The notes beneath the pieces are model-generated. The model was not told the origin of the DNA. It did not search any database and worked only from the letters and a program-made list of their open reading frames with translations. A stretch of 64,000 nucleotides of DNA from Sinotaia quadrata. Lineage: Eukaryota; Mollusca; Gastropoda; Architaenioglossa; Viviparidae. The stretch's first letter is position 1. Every line of letters begins with the position of its first letter. Positions 37,101-49,100 of this stretch are shown in pieces. Location: assembly GCA_028829895.1 (NCBI GenBank), contig CM054181.1, positions 67,013,259-67,077,258 of the forward strand, written 5' to 3'. A program made the position numbers and the translations under genes.

Positions 37101-40100
37101 CTGACCAAACATCAGAAATGGACAGAAAGGCTCAATATGGAGGAGGTCATGGCGTTCTTTGTTGAGCATTATGGAGTTCAGTCAGCTTATTCCCTTGGCA
37201 TTCGCATTCGCAGTCTTCCTCTTGCTGCTCAGGTAAGGAAAAGATCTGATATCCCATAATATTAATGGTGTACTTTTGTTCTTGGAGTTTATTTGAGAGC
37301 ATCTTTGCTTTTTGTCTTTTCTTTCTTACTACATGTATATATATATCGTGACTTGTGAGTGTTATGGAGAGAGAACTTAGGAATCATGTAAATGTTAATA
37401 AATTAATGATTTTGCTGGAAGAAAGCATAATCTTGTGGATCTCAAAGCCATTGTTTGAGCTAACTTTTGGAATTAAAACAACCTTTACATGAGATTGGTG
37501 TAAGAAATCAGTACATTAAAGGGTTTATTGTACAAAAGATATTCATAGTTGAATATTTATACATTTAAATACAGTTAGCAGTGTGTATGTGTGTGTTTAC
37601 AGTTTGCAAGAAACTACGTTGTGAGCATAACTTGATACAATGACATCAGAAAGTTTTCTGAATTAATGGAAAGATCTTTTCCCTTTGCTTTTGCTAGGTG
37701 ATGAAGAAATCTCATCGTGATGCAGCAGCTACTAAGCGTTTGGTGGTGGATCGTTTTAAGACCAAACTAGAATCTGAAGTTGCAGCATCATTTCACAAAG
37801 TCAAGGCTACCATATTACAAACAAACGCAGATGGCACCCCAGAGCTGAGGCAGCATTATGCCAGGATGCCAGCTGAGGAATTAATTGTAGAGCTGATGCA
37901 GAAGTTTCGTTTGTTAATGTCACTCATTGTTCCTGAGGATAAAGTTCAGCGCAGACGACACAACAATGTTGAAGGAGCTGTCACAAATTTTCTGACAGTA
38001 TGTCAAAATTTCAATAATCAGTTTTAAACAAAATTAATCTCATTTATTTATTTTATTTCACTTTGGTTTGTTTTTTTGTAGGGAGAATGTCTTGAATATT
38101 TATATTTATTTTTGCATATTTTATATGTGTCTATTTTGAGGTCCTCTGTCAATCATTTATCATTTTGAGAATGAAGGAAGCAAAGATGAAAATATAAATA
38201 ATTTTGTTTTTAATGCAATACTACATTGAAACATTAAGCAATGTCGACTTAAATAAAATACCCTTTTCTATCATACATCCAGATGTATACACTAGGTTAC
38301 TTAAAATACATTTTGTCGACCAAACAACCAGATGTTTATACTGGTACTTAAAAGTAACTTTTTCTCTCATATGTACAAACAGTTATATACACTATTTTTC
38401 TTTAATACAACCAGATATGTGCACTATGGAAGAATCATGTACATCTGATTACTATTCACCAGGCACTTATTTTACTTTAAAGTACCTTTTCCACCATACA
38501 ACCAGTTGTATATACTATAATACTTGAAAATACCGTTTTTTATATAGATATCGAAAAATCACTTACATCAGGTCAATATTCAACAAAAACTAATTTAATT
38601 TAAAAGTATATTTTCATCATACAACTAGATATATTTACTAGAAGAATCACAAATAAGAGAGAGGATGTTTTTGTTTGTGTATAAAATACAGTATAAATTA
38701 CACAAAAGCAAGATTCTAATGAGATTTTTAAAAAAATCTAATGATGTACAAATCTGCCAACTAATTGAATGTCTCATGCCACAAAGAAAGGTCAGAATAG
38801 ATAGATATATTGAAGATTCTAGTGAAGGCCTGTATATGCTCTTGTAATGTGTATTTCTGGTTGTATGCTGGATATATTTACATACTACACAAAAAACAAT
38901 ACCAGTTACCACTAATTTAATTAATTTTAGTATGCATTTCGAATGTAAATCATACAGATATTTCAAAGAGATCTTTTGTGTGGTTCAGGTCATAAATAGC
39001 GAGCAGTTGCCTCGTCTCTTGCTGCATCTTGCTGTGTGTGTGGGTGCCCTTGATCTTCAAGAATCTGCTATGGAGTTTTTGGCAGGTCCCCAGAAGGGTG
39101 ATGCTTCACCTAAAGGAAATTCTGGTGAAGGTCCAACTAGTGAACAATCCAGACAAAGGCAGCCACCTCCTTCCAAAGGTTAAGTGCATGTTCATGCAAA
39201 AATGTCTTTTTTTTACATTTGTAACTGCATATAAAACTGGAAATATCAGATTAATCTATGTTTATGCTACAATATCTGCCTGTTTAAATTTATGTCACCA
39301 GTAAAAACAGGAAATATAAAATTAATTCGTGTTCATGCAAAAATGTCTTTTACATTTGTAACTGCATATAAAACTGGAAATATCAGATTAATCTATGTTT
39401 ATGCTACAATATCTGCCTGTTTAAATTTATGTCACCAGTAAAAACAGGAAATATAAAATTAATTCGTGTTCATGCAAAAATGTCTTTTACATTTGTAACT
39501 GCATATAAAACTGGAAATATCAGAATAATCTTTGTTTATGCTAACAATATCTGCCTGTTTAAATTTATATCTCCAGTAAAAACAGGAAATATAAGATTAA
39601 TTTGTGTTCATGCTAACAGTATCTGTGTGTTTAAATTTATATCTGCAGTAAAAACCGCATTAAAAAAATTATTTCATGTTCTTGCTAAAAATATTTGGGT
39701 TTTTTAAATTTATAGCTCCATTTAAAACTTGAAACTTTAAGTTTAATAGGATCATGCTAAAAGTGTCCATCCTTTAAATTAATAACTGAATTTAAAATCA
39801 GAAATATAAATTTAATCCGTGTTCATGCTTAAAATGTCGGGGGTATTTTAATTTACAAAATCTTTAAAAGTGGAAATACAAGTTTAGTACATGTTCATGT
39901 TAGGACTGTCTGCTTTTAAACAGTTAACATTTTTAAACTGAAAATATGTTTAGTCCACATTCATATTAGAAATATCTGTCTTTTAAAATTTATAGCTACA
40001 TTGAAAACTAAATATAAATTTAGTCTAGGTTCTTGCTAGAAATGTCTGTCTTTTAAATGTATAATTACATTTGGAACATTTAAAGCTGTAGATATATATA

Positions 40101-43100
40101 TATATATATAGTCCATGTTCATGCTAGAAATGTCTGTCTTTTAAATTTATAACTACATTTAAAACTGTAAGTGTAAATTTAGTCCCTGTTCATGTTGATA
40201 AATATAAATTTATTCCATTTTATGTTAGAAATGTTCATCTTTTAAATTTATAACTGCATTTAAAACTGTAAATATAAATTTAGTCCATGTTCATGCTAGA
40301 AATGTCTGTCTTTTAAGTTTATAACTGCATTTATAGCCTAATTTTAAATGTAACTTTTTAACATTTTGATTAGTTGTTTAATGCTGCACTATTGCAAACT
40401 GGACTAGCAGAAAGTAACACAAAATGTGGGGTGAATAAAGTTGCAATGAAATAACTAAACATAAATAGTGTATATTGAAAATTCTTTATTTGAAATAGGT
40501 TAACTTTTTCTTCACATTTGCTGTAACTGGTAATAAACGTATTTAACACAGTGTAAAGATCATTCTCTTTACCTTTGCCTTAGAGACTGAAGCACTCATA
40601 TAGAAGATAAAGGGACAAAATACACTATATTCAAAAAGTAATTTGTTCTTCATTAATTTCAATTTTAAAATTAGACTGACATATAGAAAATACAATGACT
40701 GTACAATGCATTTAGAGTTTATTCCACATTTGTAAAACAGCAGAACTTTTAAAGGGAACTAACTGAAATCTTTACAGTTTTTCTATCAACAACTATTTAA
40801 AAATATATTTATCAAGATGCTTGCATTGTTTAAAAAGCACACACACACACACACACACACACATGTGCACATATGCACACACACATTCATTTTGTGTATC
40901 AACATCTTGGTGAAGAGTTGATCTGAAGTTAAGCAGAGTATGTAGAAGATTCACATACCTTTAAGATTTAAATAAAATAAAATCACATTTATTGGTTACA
41001 GTATTGATAGATGCCTATATTTTTTCTTTGTTTATAAAAGTCAATAAAAGTTTATAAAAGTCAATGTTGTGTAAATGTATTTATCATGAAGTTGTTTTTT
41101 TTTTAAATTAATTTTTTCACTAAAGTTACTTTTAATGTGACTATGTGTCATCTACTGATGCATATTAAAAGCAGTTTTTAAAATTTTATGTTTCTGTGTG
41201 TCTGCATGCATATTTGTACACTGTGTGTATGTGTTAACTCTGTACCACCATGAACACTATGTGTTTCTGTTGGATGCTTGCAAAAGTTTGAATATGTAAT
41301 TTAAATGGCAGATGCTCTAATGACCAAAATGAAGATGTATGTGGAACGTTGTCTGGCTATGGGTATGCTAACTTTGTCACACTTGGACCGCATCGAAGAA
41401 AAATTACTAGAAGATTTTGGATTTCCAACATTTGTTTCAATGGGCTTTGGGCGCTTTCTCCATTTTCTGCTTAATGACCCTGCACCTAAAGTGGTACTTT
41501 ATATATTTTTCCACTCTCTGAGTAATTTATTTGATGTTTTTAGAATTTATTTTGATTTTTGATTTGACTTTTGAATTGTTGCACATTTCTTATTTTTTAT
41601 TAATGAAGATGCCTTGAACACAGAATAATCTGTCATTGAAAATAATTTCTTTTATCATAAAGCATAGGGTGAGTTGTTAACGATAAAAGGGTGTCACTGT
41701 TAATACTTTCCTAATAAGATAAAAGGAGAGTGTATTGTTAATGTTGCTTTTTTTTTAAGATGGAGAATTTATTTTCATGCCTTGCTTCCAAGATGTTTGT
41801 TTCATACTGCTAAGAAAGGATTATGAAAAACAGCAGAAAAATAAGGAAAATAGACATTTGACTATAGATTATAATGTGCAGAGCCACAGTTGAGTTGCTT
41901 TGTCAGAAGTATGCATGTAATATAGGTTTATTCATAGAGTTAATTGTATAATGCAGATTTAAAGACATTTCACATTTTCTTTTTTTCTTTTTAGGTACAC
42001 TATTTTTGCATAACTCTACAATGCAGACAGCAAAAGTCCTCATGACATCTGTTCTGATTGTTATCTAATTTTCATATTGTATCTTACTGTATATATTAGA
42101 TAGGTTTTATTAATACCTGTGTTATCTAATTTTCGTATTTTATCTTATTCAAACTGTATATTTTAGATAGGTTTTATTAATACCCGTGTTACCAGTAAGT
42201 GTGAATAAACCTTACTTTTTTGCAATATCAATGTTTGCAGCTACTCGAAGAATGTGGGGGAACATCATTAGGATCATCTTCTGGGGGGTCAGATGCAGAA
42301 ATTAATTTTCGTCCTCACATGACAGAAGTTTTGGAGTGTATTCGCCAGTGTCGGGCTGCAGGTATAACACAGGTAAATTGGTTTTAGAACCATTCATCTG
42401 ATTACATCCAAAAGTTTATAGGTCCTGTGTGTTCAGGATATGCTTTGTGTGTGCATGCATATGTGCATTTGTGTGTGTTTGTATTTTATGATAGCTTAGA
42501 GAGAAACTTGCATTAAAGTTAGAACATTGAGTATCTGTAAAATGTGACATACACATCTCTCTGTTACCATGACAAGTTCCCAGTTCTCTCTGAACACTTT
42601 AGACAATGTTCATTTGTTTACAAACATACTCATCACATTTCTAACTTTACAACAGCACATTGAAAAGTAAATTGTTTACACATTGCTGTTATTTGTATTT
42701 CTCTAATATATATTATTTGCTTTTATTAATTCTCCTAAATCATCTTTTGAGATAGAGTCTGCTAATAATTTTTGTATCTTTTGATCATCAATCATTTTGG
42801 GGATTTTGTGCAAGTGTTGGTAGGCACAAAAAAAAAATTTGTAAATTGTGAGCTGCTGATATAGTTTAATTTAAAATGGATTAAAAAAAATGTGAAGAAA
42901 TCTTATTTATGTCGGATTTGTCATTTTAAGTGTTGTACTCAAAATTCTTACTGAATGAATCAGGAAATCTTTATACCATTTTCTGAATATTTCACCTGTA
43001 ACATGTAGAAAGTAAATTTCTGTATGTAGAAAAAAAAAGTGAGGATATAACTTTTGGGCAATATTATCCATAACTTCTTTCATTTCAAAATTCATGATCA

Positions 43101-46100
43101 AGGGTTTAGAAATATTTTTATTCCCAGTTTAGTTTAAATACTTAACATTCACTAAATGCCAAGATATGTTGTGCAACTGACAGTTATCTTCTACCTTTCT
43201 CCAGTTTTAAATAAATAAATAAATAAATAATAAATAAATAAAATTTATTTATTTTTGTAATCTTTATATTGTTTATGATCCCAGGAATCAGACATTGAGT
43301 GGGCACTTTGTCATCAATTTAATGTCACAGATGTTAAGCTGCTTGGTTACGGAAACATTCGCCATTTGTTGACAGCTGCTGACAAGCCAGGAAAACATCA
43401 GTCCAAAGATTTTCGCATTTTGTATGAAACTGCTTTCTGTGGGAAAAACAGGTCAGTTTTACACTATTTAAAACAATTAATTAAAACATTACTGGTGCAT
43501 TGTAAGACCTTGAAATTTGATAGTAAATCACATCTGATCAGTATTTCTCTGTTTAAAATATAATATTAATATATTGTCTTCATTTAATAAAAAATATCAA
43601 TAAGTAGCTGTTTACTGCCTCATCTTTTAGGGATGTTATTCAAGAAATAGAAAAAAATAATTGATAAATGATTTTATTGAAATTGCTGAAGAATTAGTTT
43701 TTAATCATTAAAGTGAGAGGCGGTGATGAATTGAGATTGTTTTTAATTTCAAAGATAGTGTCTCTTTTACAAAGCACTTAACTGCTAAAGAAATATATTT
43801 TTTTAGTGAACCAATTCGGGGCAAGCGGGAAGTAGGCATACTTGGATCTCAGAATAAAGAGGCAGCTCTGGCTTGCCTTAATAGTTGTCCCCTCCTGGAG
43901 GACCTGCACAAGTGGAGCCACTGGTCTTTAGTTTTTGAACCACAACATGGTCGTTTAAAGGACTTCCTACAGAAGTTTGGTGGTGTACACACTCTACACA
44001 TGGAAAGTATGTCATTGTTTATTACAGATCTCAATATTTGAATTGGAATTCTACATGACACTCTATTCCCTAAGACACCATTTATTTGACACATCATTCT
44101 GCTGAACAATCAGACACTTTCCTATAAGAAACCACTTTTTCCATTATACAACCATTTGATCATACATTAGATGAGTGAGTTGATTGGTAAAAAAATGTCC
44201 AGAGACAAAGGCCCACACCCCTCCAAGGGGGGAGATAAATGAAAGAAAGTTTCCTAGCAGCAGATCCCAGGAGTAGTGTTCCTTCTTATCACATTGTTCT
44301 CTTTAGTATTTTTGCACAACCAGGTCTCATATTTCACATTTTCTGAAATTATGTATTCTTTCTTTAGCAACATTTTGGGGGGAGGGTATGGGTAGATGTT
44401 TTGCAAAGCATTGCTTTGTAGTTTACATTTTCTAAAGATTATAAGTTATTCCTATATCATTCTGTTTCTTTCTTTGGTTCCTATTGTTCAAGTTTTATTT
44501 TTCCAGAAGGTCAGACATATTTTTCTTTCCTGCTTGCTATACGCTGTTCTGTTTGTCTGGCTCTGTGGTGAACAGAATTTTTAATTTTTCCTGCATGCTC
44601 ACCAGACCAGCATGCACTCAGTTCCTCCTAGCCTCCTTGCTTTTCGTCTCTTACTGCACTCTAGGTGTGCTAAAGAGGAAGTACTGCTCGTGAAACGTTG
44701 AGTTCTGTTCATCTCCCCTTGGTGAAGTGTGGGCCTTGGCACTGGCCTGTATGCATAAGTAACCTCTTCCTACTCCTATCGTTTGTTCATCTTTTATTTG
44801 TTTTATCTTTTATTCCTGTATATATTTGTATATTTTATTTGATTTGGTTTTGTTGATAGAATTAATTTGTTTGATATCTCTGGACAGAAAAATCTTTAAA
44901 AGATATGTATTTATATATTTTCAACTGACAGACATTTTGTTTCTGTGCATTTTTAATTCTCGTGTGTGTGTGTGTGAGAGAAAGAGAAAGAGAGATTACT
45001 TGGTATAAATTAGGTTGTTGCTGTATGCCAGTTGGATAGAAGTGGTAACAATCTTATATATGCAGGTGGACAGAAAACTGTGACTACAGATATCATTGCT
45101 ATGGAAACAGAGCCAGGCCAGTTGCTGCGACTTGTCAGCACTACTTCACCTGTCGATTATGAAAATGCTCTTAGCATAGGTGATGCAAGGGCTGCCTCTG
45201 GACATCTTGCTTCCATGCTAGTGGCAAACAGGGGCAGAGAACACATGCCTCTCACACTCTTGGCTAATCATACACGCACGGCACTCTTCAAAATGCATGG
45301 GGCAGCCATGAGCACCATACCCGGTAGATATTTGCTGAATAATTAGTGATCTGATAATTTTTTAAGTTTATAAGGAATTCTTTAAATTATTTTTTTAATT
45401 TAATTTTATAAGGAATTTTCAGTTATTTCAACTTTTTTATATATGACAGGAAGAAACTTATTTCTTCTTACACCTGCCTACATTGCTTTCTTTAGATATC
45501 TATGAGTAGAAAGTAACGTGGAATGAAATGCTTACTTATTTGTGATTTCTTCTTGCCAAGTTCTGAGTTAAAATCAACTGTTGATTCTCCTAATTAGATA
45601 TTACTTATTAATTGTTGTTTGCCTCAAAGTTAGATCTCAAAAGTTTCAGACTGTTGATAATTTTGGGTGGCCTTAGTAACAGTTGTGATAATGGCAAATC
45701 CCATGAATAAGGTTACGTCAAATGAAAAATAGCTTAGCACATGATAAATGGTACATCATGTGAATAATGAACATGCTGAAGCAGAATGGGGGCTTGGACG
45801 TGCAAATATGGTACATTTCAAGATGCCTAGATTGCAGTATTGTGGGCAGCTTTTCAGAAAATGCCTTTGATAGGATTAGATTATCAAAACTTTGTCTGGA
45901 ATGTGAACAATTAATTATGCTTAAAAGTTTTCTTTTAAATACCTGAAAATTTGTGAATGATGTTTGATGTATCTCTGTCAGGTGGACCAACCCAGTCAGC
46001 GCCTCATGCTGACCCAGCAGTACAGTTTGTTTTGAATTGTCTTCTCTTGTTACCTCGGCGTCTTTGTGTGGCAATTGTTAATCAGGTTAGAATTATAATG

Positions 46101-49100
46101 TTTTGCAGTTCTTAATCTACGAACCATTGTTTCATTACTCAACAGCTGATAGAGATAAAAACATACAGAAAAGAGAAAATAATGAAGAAAAAATAAAACT
46201 AGACAAACCTGCAGTAACATGGTAATAATGAAACACCTTTAAATGAGATTTGCTTAATAACCCAATGAGCAGAAATACACATCTTTGCATTTATAAAGCA
46301 TATTTCGTTCTTTACCTTGTTCTATCCTGACAAAGATTGAAAGCCAACAATTTATTAAACTGTTATTTTAATGTTGAATTTATCTTCTTCTGTCCTGGTA
46401 AAGGTTAAATTAACCAACTTCTTAAATTGTTGTTTTTATGTTAAAAATATCTTTTTCTGTCCTGGCAAATGTTAAATAACCAACAACTTCTTAAAATGTT
46501 ATTTTAATGTTAAAAGTATCTTTTTCTACCTGGCAAAGATTAAGTAACCAATAACTTCTTAAAATGTTATATTAATGTTAAAAGTACCGTTTTCAGACCT
46601 GGCAGAGATTAAATAGACAGCAACTTCTTAAAATGTTATATATTAATATTAAAAATAAAATAAAAGCAAAAGTTTTGATGATGCATGGGATTGTCTCTAG
46701 ATGACAATGGCTAAATATTCTAGGCAGAAATCTGGACATAGCCTGTTACTTTGTTGTATGTTCACAGTTGTATGCAATAGCAAGAGACACTAGTACAGAG
46801 ATTATTTTACTTTCCTCAAGCACATTACATTCATTGTACAATAGAGGCACAGTATCATCACGAGGTTCTTTAATTTATATGGGTAAAATCGAAAATCTTG
46901 CACCAATTCTCTTTCATTTGCTTGTATTAGGTAAGACCACTCAAATTTTGAAGTCTGGCCAAATAAGCTGATATTTGCAGGTTATGTTATGTACCTCAAA
47001 GTAAGTTTGCATACAAAATTTTGGAGCTCTAGCTTTAATAGAAAAAAAGTTATGACAGTTCAAAGTTTGATGTAAATTGCAGAAAAACTCAGATTTCACG
47101 AAACCCCCTTTTGAAGTGACCACAAAACAAAAACTATGAAACATACACAGTTCATCTTTGCTATGTCAACTCTCTGTAACACAATTATACTGCTGATTTT
47201 TTTTTAAGGATCACAGATGCATAGAAAATGAAATACAGTCCTCTCAAAATAGCATTTTGTTCAAAATTTCAAACGGCAAGTGGTCAAAAACAGAATGTCT
47301 CTTTTGGAGTCTTGTAAAACAAAAACTACTTCATATACATCATCCAGATTTGGTATACTTGCTCTTTGTAGTATAGACATTTCCAGGGTGAAGTTTTAGA
47401 CAATCTTGTTTAATAGATATAGAAATAATAAATATAACATATGAAAAATATAGCTTTTTGCTATACAATCGCAAATAACGCTCACTTGTTGAAGAGAAAA
47501 ATAGGTCAAACAAAACAGTTATTATTATAATACAGTGTTTCTAATCAGCATGATCATTCTAACCTAAATAAAGTCATAAATTATATTTTGCATACTTATG
47601 TGCATGTATTTAGCAATAACTGAATAAGTTGAATAATGCTCACCATGTCATAACATGAACTATCCATTTGTGTACCTACATCAGCCATGTAAATCCTGTT
47701 CAGTCAATTTCTTTGCTTGTTATGAACTATTTGTTTCATAATAAAGACACTGACATTCTAAAAATATCTTGAAAATTGAAAGCTAAAGTCTTTCATATAT
47801 TTAACTACATGCCTACTGTATCAGTGTATTTTATTTGCAGTTTATTTTTTAGTTCACTTCAACAGCAATTGTAATTATTAGTATCTTTATTTTTAAAAGG
47901 TGTCTATTTGTTTCATAATATAAGACATTAACATTCTAAAAATATCTTGAAAATTGAAAGTTAAAGTCCTTCATAGTTTTACTTATTATATGTCTATTAT
48001 ATTAGTGTATACTGTATGTCTGTAATGTGCGTAGCATGTTACTCATCCTTGTCTTGACCTCAATTTTTACCATACATCGATTCACTCACTCACTGACACA
48101 TACATTTATTAGTATATATCTTTACCTTGAACGGTCACTCAATGACAAATTCTCATTCATCATTTACTAGATTTTTTCTTAAGACCCGAATTATAATAAA
48201 ATAATGAAAAGTACTGGTCAGCTACAGACTAACACAAACACAGACAAAAATCCGCCAGCATTAAAAGTTGTCGTTCTTTATTTTGGATTGGTGCTTTGTA
48301 AAATTAATTTAAAATATCGCCGATTAATTAAAATATTTTCTAAAAAAATAAATCTCATCATGAATCATCATTTAATCATTTGCAGCCAGTATTTTTTGTA
48401 TAGGACTGCTTTTAATATAAGCAGTTTGTCCTAACAAATCATCACCCTCTTGCAACCGTACTTTAAATCGCCGATGTTTAGCTAACATCGTTAATTATCA
48501 AAATAAAACTTTCTAACAAATCGTAACTTAAAATTAATAAATAATCGTTTTACAGTAGCAATATTTAGATGAAATTTAATAGTTTTTGTTAAAACTTATG
48601 CAAAATGTTGTCTGGTTGATCCATTTTAATACACGTGTGGTCCAAGATGGCGATCTCTCGTCAACTTCGGCATGGGCGCGAATAAAACTATTAGGGTTTC
48701 CCGCGTTCATTGCCATTAGAACTTCCGTTATAGAGACTTCCGGTACATGTTATATACCATTTTATAGGGCAAAAGATGACCTTTTCAACAGTATAAAGTA
48801 GGCGAACAGATGATAATGGGTTTCGAAGTTATAATGCGTCAAACATAACACATAATTTGGATTATCATTTTCTACAATAAAAATTTTAAAAAATTAAATC
48901 AACCGATGCTTATGTTAAAGGTCATTATCTTAGCTTTCCGTTGATATAAGATTTATTTTTATTGGTTGAATCTCAAAAAAGCTATAGCGCGTTATGTGAG
49001 CATACCCAAAAACGATGTTGGAGGTAAGCCATTTTCAAATCTCGCCACGGGTACTTTAGTACGCTTTACCGACTGTGAGTTTATCGATCAAAACGTAATA

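Noticed and set aside
46768..46971. Open frame in intron 13 as an extra exon of the NO VEIN-like gene
   Set aside because: It begins with TTG after a plausible acceptor, but its only donor leaves phase 1 while exon 14 needs phase 0. The exon 13-14 junction also joins smoothly without it.
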